From Craterostigma plantagineum (lineage: Eukaryota > Streptophyta > Magnoliopsida > Lamiales > Linderniaceae), in assembly GCA_027422505.1 (NCBI GenBank), contig JAPQWV010000051.1, positions 2,819,501 through 2,883,500 on the forward strand: a DNA stretch of 64,000 bases. The letters run 5' to 3'. Below, in pieces: positions 58,098 through 64,000 of this stretch. The notes under the pieces were generated by a model that saw nothing but the letters and a program-made list of their open reading frames with translations, ran no database searches and was not told where the DNA came from. Numbering within the stretch: the first letter of the stretch is position 1; every line of letters starts with the position of its first letter. The position numbers were made by a program, and so were the translations under genes.

Positions 58098-60505
58098 TTG
58101 GAGAGCTTCGAAATCAAGACAGGAAGTAAACGGTCAGGACCTATCATTAGCTTCGGTCCCGAGGATTTTCATGGAGGGGACGACTCCCATGAAGACGCCC
58201 GAGTTATCCGTGTGGAAGTAGCTAATCATGATGTTGGTAGAGTTTTTGTCGATAATGGAAGCTCTGTCAACATCATTTACAAGAGGGCCCTCGATCAAAT
58301 GGACCTAGGAGCATACCCCATGGACAGGGTTGAAACGGCTCTATTCGGCTTCACTGGACATTGCATAGAGGCGGTGGGTATCTTACATCTGCCACTTACC
58401 CTCGGGGAGGGTAATATGAGGAAAACACGGATCGCGCCCTTCATGGTCATCAATGGAACAAGTCCGTACAACATCATTCTCGGGAGACCTGCTCTAACCT
58501 CTTTCATGGCCATCGCCTCGGCGCTTCACCAAAAGATAAAGTACCCCGTGGGAGACAAAGTAGGGGAAGTGTTGGGAGATCGTAAGATGGCTAGGAAATG
58601 CTACGTGGAAGAAGTTCGGGTAGAGATCAAATTCTCTAAAATGCGAAGACAAGACTACCCGAGGGGCAGGGAAACGCTGTACGCCATAGGGACTGCTCAG
58701 AAAGAAGATAATGAAGAAGAAATCGAAGAAGTGGTGATCAATCCGTCAGAAGGGATAGTCAAAGTTGCCAAGGATCTTCCCCGGGACCTGAGGGAAGGCT
58801 TAATCAGATTACTAAAAAGGAACAAGGACGCGTTCGCATGGACCTCTAAGGACATGATAGGCATCGACCGGGGGATCATCGAGCATAAATTGAATGTCTC
58901 CCGAGCCGTTCGACGTGTCTTTCAGAAAAGGAGACATCTCAGCGCTGAAATGAATGCTGAGGCACGACGACAGGTGGAGGAGTTGTTGGAAGCAGGCCAC
59001 ATTCGGGAGGTTCAATTCCCCATCTCGAACGTGGTCTTGGTCCCAAAATCCTCGGGAAATGGCGCATGTGCGTGGATTTCCGAAACCTAAACGAAGCATG
59101 CCCGAAGGACTGTTATCCCTTGCCCAGGATAGATCAGTTGGTTGATTCCACCTCAGAACATGAGTTACTCTGTTTTCTCGACGCTTTCCAGGGGTATAAT
59201 CAGATCTTACTCGCAAAGGAAGATCAAGAAAAAACAAGCTTCATAACCGCCGGAGGAACCTACTGTTACACAGTTATGCCCTTCGGACTGAAGAACGCCG
59301 GTGCCACATACCAGAGGCTGATGGACAAGGTTTTTAAGGATCAAATCGGGAGAAACGTGGAAGTCTATGTCGACGACATTCTAATCAAGTCCCGAGAGCA
59401 AAACCGCTTTTTAGCCGATGTTCAAGAGACGCTTTCGACCGCCCAGAGATACAACCTGAAGATGAACCCCAACAAGTGTACCTTCGGAGTCAGTTCGGGC
59501 AAATTCTTAGGATATATGGTAACGAGGCGAGGAATCGAAGCTAATCCCGACAAAGTCAAGGCCTTGTTAGATATGACATCTCCCCGAAGTCTAAATGAGG
59601 TTCAAAGGTTAACAGGAAGGATCACCGCCCTTTCGCGTTTCATCTCCCGATCCGCCGACCGCAGCTTACCATTCTTCAAAGTGTTGCGTAAAGTCCAGAA
59701 CTTCGAATGGACACCCGAGTGCGAGAAAGCCTTCCAGGACCTGAAAGAATATTTGAAGAAGTTACCCGTGCTTAACAAGCCATTGCCTGGGGAGGAGTTG
59801 ATAGTCTATCTTGCAACGTCGCCTCGAGCCATAAGCTCCGTGATGGTTCGGGAAGAAGAAAGAGTCCAGAAGCCGATCTACTTTGTCAGCCACATCTTGA
59901 AAGGTCCTGAAACGAGGTACACAAATTCCGAGAAACTTCTGTTGGCCCTTCTTATCACTGCTAGGAAACTACGACCCTACTTCCTATCACACCCGATCGT
60001 GGTGCTGACCAATCAACCCATCGGGAAGATCGCCACACGGCCGGACGTCTCAGGAAGGGTAGTCAAGTGGTCAACGGAATTAGGAGAATATGATATTCAA
60101 TTCAAGCCTCGGGCCGCGATCAAAGCACATGCGTTGGCTGACTTTATGGTGGAGATAGTCGGGAAAGGTCCCGAGGAGGTATGGAAGATGTTCGTGGATG
60201 GTTCTTCCTGTAGTTCAGGGAATGGAGTTGGGATACTTCTCATATCACCCTGGGGGGAAGAGACTAACCTGGCCATCAGACTGGACCACAAGGCATCGAA
60301 CAATGAGACAGAATACAAGGCGCTACTTGCTGGACTTCGAGTAGCAAGCAGAATGGGGATCACCCGATTATTGGTACACTCGGACTCTCAACTCGTGGTC
60401 CAGCAACTAGAGGGGAACTTTGCCGTCAAGGGTCAGAATTTGGAGAAATACGTCCAGGCATTCGAGGAAATTAAAGGAAGCTTCGAGAACTCAGAATCGT
60501 CTTAA
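58098..60505 (+). pseudogene. Retrotransposon pol: protease, reverse transcriptase, RNase H and archaeal-type RNase H
   Basis: Aspartic protease with VFVDNGSS near 58240. The RT domain starts in the same frame but a shift near 59070-59090 moves it to the frame of 59066 (VDFRNLNEACPKD, QGYNQILLA, FGLKNAGATYQRLM, YVDD at about 59366-59377). The first RNase H is degenerate (YFVSHILKGPETRYTNSEKL). A second, archaeal-type RNase H follows (MFVDGSSCSSGNGVG near 60188, NNETEYKALLAGLRVA), typical of the Tat lineage. The frame closes at 60505 before the integrase region, another break. Confidence 0.85.
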
Positions 60506-60594
60506 TCACCCGGGCCCAGAACGAGAAGGCAGACCAGATAGCCAAGTGCAAGCGCCATCGGTCCACTTGAAGATAAGGGAAAGGTCCTAACCAT

Positions 60595-61869
60595 TTGGCA
60601 GATCGAGGACCAAAACATGCCCGAACCCGACATTGCCCAAGAAGATTGGAGATACGAGATCTACCAATACCTGCGCCACGAGATCCTTCCCGAGGACAAA
60701 GCTCAAGCTCAAAACTCATGCGAAAGATTCAAAGGTTCACCTTAATCGATACAACCCTGTTCAAAAGGTCTTTTGCGGGACCCCTCCTACGGTGCATATC
60801 CAAGGAAGAAGGTGAGTATGTCCTTCGGGAAATACATGAGGGGATTTGTGGAAGTCACATCGGGAGTCGAGCTTTGGTAAGGAAGGCACTCCTCGCAGGT
60901 TTCTTCTGGACGACAATGAAGGGAGACGCCTTGAAGACAGTTCGAAGCTGTCTCAATTGCTAGAAGCACGCCAGTTTGCAGAGAATGCCTGCTGAAGCCA
61001 TGAAGTCAGTAACGTCTCTGTGCCCCTTTGATCAATGGGGACTCGATATTGTCGGACCATTCTCCGGGAACGTTGCTCAAAAGAAGTTTTTACTGGTAGC
61101 TGTGGATTACTTCTCAAAGTGGGTTGAAGCCGAAGCCTTGGCCAAGATTACCGAGGCCGCCATCACCGCTTTCATTTGGAAAAACATCATCTGTCGCTAC
61201 GGAATTCCCGGGAGACTAGTATCTGACAATGGGAGGCAATTCAGTGGAAAGAGGTTAAAGGAAGGATGCGGTGAGCTCGGTATAGAGCAAATATTTACCT
61301 CGGTAGCGTATCCACAAAGTAACGGCCAGCTTGAGGTGACCAATCGCACCATAGTGCAAGGATTAAAGACCCGACTCGAGGGGCTCGAGAAGTCCTGGTT
61401 CAATGAGCTTCAAAGTGTCCTCTGGTCATATCGAACTACACCTCGAGAGGGGACCAATGAGACACCCTTCAGCTTGGTCTATGGGAGCGAAGCAGTACTA
61501 CCCGCGGAAATTGGAATGAAAAGCGCCCGAATCCTTACTTACCCTGAAGACAACGACCAGCTCTGCACCGAAGATCTCGATCTTATCGAGGAAGGAAGAG
61601 AAAGAGCCGCCATCAGGATGACCGCATATCAAAGGAGAATGACCAAGTCTTATAACCGCCGAGTCCGAAGCAAGAGGTACGAAGAAAGAGACCTTGTGAT
61701 GAAAGAGATCCTAAATCAGGAAGGAAGGAAGAAGTTGGAACCCAAGTTCGAAGGACCTTACCGAGTCGTCAAAAAAGCAGGGGAAGCCTCTTACTATCTC
61801 GAGGACACCCATGGAAAACAGCTCGACCGCCCATGGAACGCCCGCAAACTGCGGAAATATTATCCCTAG
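60595..61869 (+). pseudogene. Retrotransposon integrase region with an in-frame stop
   Basis: The zinc-binding N-terminus (REIHEGICGSHIGSR, VRSCLNC) ends in a TAG at 60961-60963. The core continues in the same frame: QWGLDIVGPF with the first catalytic Asp, VSDNGRQF with the second, and QSNGQLEVTNRTI with the Glu. A C-terminal domain (KFEGPYRVVKKAG) ends at 61869. Apart from the stop and its detachment from pol, the catalytic triad is intact. Confidence 0.85.
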
Positions 61870-62770
61870 AGGGGGTACCCTTATTTGCACATGTTTTTCT
61901 TTTATTCTACCTACTATTTCCTTAAGTTTACTCCTATCGCTTTTGAGATGTAAACCATATCAAGTTATTAATGAAGTTTATTTTCTTTCCGTACGAGGAA
62001 TCTCCGAGTCGAAATTCAAAGAACTTAAAAAGGCATGAAGACCCGGGTAGAAGACACTTCATCTCCCAAGGAGACAATCGCTCCAAGAACCCCTTCGGGA
62101 TAACTACCCTCGGGCAATCTCCTATGCACACACTAAATTCCCTCTACGAATTCCCTAAAGGGAAAACATTCTTGCGCACACTGTTATCCCTCTACGCGAG
62201 GCAGCGCCACCTCTATATAAGCTAGAGGCAAAAAAGGCCCCTCGGGACAAAGCCCCTCGGGTAATGTAAACTGCGCACATCGAATTCCCTCTACGAGAGG
62301 CTGAGAAAATCCCCTAAAGGGAAACATTCTTGCGCACACTGTTATCCCTCTACGCGAGGCAGCGCCACCTCTATACAAGCTAGAGGCAAAGAAGGCCCAC
62401 GGGACAATTCCCCTCGGGCAATATAAACCACACACACTGGCGTCCCTTGACGATAAGGCAGCGTAACATCAACATAGGCGAAAGGACACGAAGCATTTCA
62501 CGATATCGCCGAAGATACCTTTGGGATCGGGGGGACGCCCTCGACCCAAGGTGATAGACCTCATTCCTCTCGTAAGTCATCAAGGACAAATTGAAGGAGG
62601 GCATAAGTAATGGATATTGAACAAGAGGCGATGCTCAGGTAATTAAGAGTCCTTTATTAATTTAGATACTGCCAATTTTATAACAGGAAAGAAAAACAAG
62701 AAGCGGAAACATTAACGGACGAAAAGGAACAAGCTAAAACCAAAAACTAGACCCAAGGAAAGACGTTAGA
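61870..62770 (+). repeat. Gypsy 3' untranslated region with 158-bp tandem repeats
   Basis: Downstream of integrase, two copies of a unit about 158 bp long lie at roughly 62100-62257 and 62258-62430. They share CATTCTTGCGCACACTG (62167 and 62325) and CGAGGCAGCGCCACCTCTAT. A further partial unit may follow near 62410-62470. A purine-rich AGAGGGGG lies at 61867-61875. Tandem repeats in this position are common in Tat elements. Confidence 0.8.
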
Positions 62771-64000
62771 CTAATCCTTCTCAGCCGGACCGTCGCCTCG
62801 GGAAGTATCACTACTCTCACCCAAATCAAACTCATCCCAAAGACTTTTTCCCTTCACTGGCTTCGGTGGGGAACGACGAGGAGCTAATGCCATATAGGCC
62901 GCCTCAGGATTTAAGAAATTAAAAGGATGTGCGCTCTCTGGAAAACCATTCGCCCTGATCTGAGACAGACAACCTTGAAATCCGAAGTTGAAGTACATAT
63001 TGGCAGCCTCGGAAACTCTCTCCTCAGGAACCAGCTTAGGGTTGGGTTGATGCTCCCGATTACGGCGAATTTCTCTCTCCGAGTGGAGCTCTTGTCGGAG
63101 CTTGCCGACTTCAAATTGAGCCCTTGCTAACTGATCCTTCAAGCGACCAACCTCCTGAGCTTCTTCACTAACTCGCATTGTCATCTCCACATTACAAGAT
63201 CGCGCCGAGTCAGCCATTTTTTGCTGGAGACGATATCGTCGAGCCCCCTCACAGGATAGGGAATAAGCCTGAAGATACAAAAAAGCAATTTAAATAAATG
63301 CTAAGTCACGGTTGGGGGACGGAGAACTTACCTGGCTCAAGGCTAAAGCCCATTCTTTCCAGAAAAGGCCATCAGATAACTCCTTGGCAAAATCCTTCTC
63401 CTCAGGAGTCAGGAAGTTCATCATATAAGCTAAAGAGGATTCTCCATCTCTCTCCAGCAATAAGTGAGGATGAAGAGCCGGTCGAGACAAGGAAGGACCC
63501 TCTCGCAGAGAAACGGGGGGTGTAGGCGGTGATGGTCTCACCCGCTTAGGACGTCCCACCTCTTGACGAGGAGTTAATGCCTCGTCCTCGGGACTATCTA
63601 TCGAGGTCTTACCGTTAGCTCCACGTTCACGTATCAAGGCGCCTCTAGTTCGGACGGTCGGGGCGGGCAAAACACCCGAACCATCGCTCACTGAAGAAAA
63701 AAGAGATAGTTAAGGAGGGAAGAACTAAGTAGTGAAAACCAAGGGAGAACGTACCAAGAACGCGAGAAGAGATAGCTGTCCCAACAGGAGCCTCGGACAC
63801 CAACTCCCTTACAGAGAAGCTTTGGCTGCCAACCCGATCCATGAATGCCCTTAAAAGCTCGGGCTCATAACCCGAGGCCTGGCAATGGTCCCGCCACTTG
63901 AGTAAGGAAAATCGGCGATCCCGATGCTGTGCCGAAGGACGCACATAGAAGAACTTGTTCATCCATCCTTTGGTAGCAGTGAAATTGTCATGAAGAACAT
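62771..64000 (-). CDS. Antisense extra gene of the Tat element, spliced, 5' end outside window
   Basis: On the strand opposite gag-pol, three exons can be joined with GT-AG junctions and matching phases: at least 64000-63755, 63690-63332 and 63268-62771. The first exon is open to the window edge (TATKGWMNKFFYVRPS), so the start lies outside; Met at 63962 need not be the real start. The protein has a basic N-terminal segment with WMNKFFYVRP and FSLLKWRDHC, a proline-rich middle (RPSPPTPPVSLREGPS), and a coiled-coil C-terminal part (SEEAQEVGRLKDQLARAQFE, KLRQELHSEREIRRN) ending DTSRGDGPAEKD. Antisense extra frames are known from Tat-lineage gypsy elements; their function is unknown. Splicing here is inferred from the sequence. 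Confidence 0.7.

Larger units (their letters stand above)
55685..64000 (+). mobile_element. Tat-lineage Ty3/gypsy retrotransposon, decayed, right end outside window
   Basis: Order: LTR (55685-56418), primer-binding site, gag, protease-reverse transcriptase-RNase H, a second archaeal-type RNase H, integrase, tandem repeats, then a gene on the opposite strand. Two RNase H domains and an extra antisense frame between pol and the 3' LTR are known hallmarks of the Tat lineage. The coding part has several frameshifts and at least one in-frame stop, so this copy cannot make its full set of proteins. The 3' LTR is not within the window. Confidence 0.85.

Overview
This is plant nuclear DNA, most likely from a eudicot. 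It holds spliced plant gene families with short GT-AG introns (plus a few GC-AG ones), AT-rich intergenic DNA, and Copia, Ty3/gypsy (Tat-type), Mutator-like and pogo-like elements. I see no rRNA, tRNA, CRISPR or prokaryotic operon structure. All exon boundaries were placed by eye from splice consensus, phase continuity and remembered family alignments.

Layout. 1-2818: non-coding 3' part of a Copia-type LTR element, ending in a 343-bp LTR that directly abuts a broken jacalin-lectin frame (2819-3148). 3905-4530: pectin methylesterase relic. 5026-7363 (+): SANT/DUF3755 protein. 8336-9623: non-autonomous Mutator-like element with a 9-bp target duplication, carrying a 343-bp palindrome. 10236-13346 (+): intronless phytosulfokine-receptor-1-like LRR kinase, tail-to-tail with an inactive LRR receptor-like pseudokinase (16388-13889, -) that carries a frameshift. 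18453-25901 (+): RSA1/EMB1579-like plant CCAR1 homologue with 21 exons. 29665-26602 (-): PUX7-like UBA-UAS-UIM-UBX protein, head-to-head with KTN80 (30622-36051, +), the katanin p80 WD40 subunit. 39158-36682 (-): GH27 alpha-galactosidase. 40837-41544: pogo-like element. 46174-41762 (-): ARC3, the FtsZ-like/MORN regulator of chloroplast division. 46535-50846: a 4.3-kb Mutator-like element made of three tandem-repeat blocks. 51646-53216 (+): XRI1-like protein. 53775-54967 (+): ANTH-domain clathrin-assembly protein with an internal triplication and a frameshift. 55685-64000: a decayed Tat-lineage Ty3/gypsy element with dual RNase H and an antisense, intron-containing extra gene running off the window end.

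The host genes are unrelated housekeeping or signalling genes and form no pathway. Two neighbours, PUX7 and KTN80, both encode adaptors of AAA+ ATPases, and the two receptor-like kinases are adjacent. The most unusual material is in the repeats: two related Mutator-like elements with intact 9-bp duplications, the LTR-lectin junction, and the antisense gene of the gypsy element. Four GC-AG introns among roughly 84 inferred introns is also more than expected.
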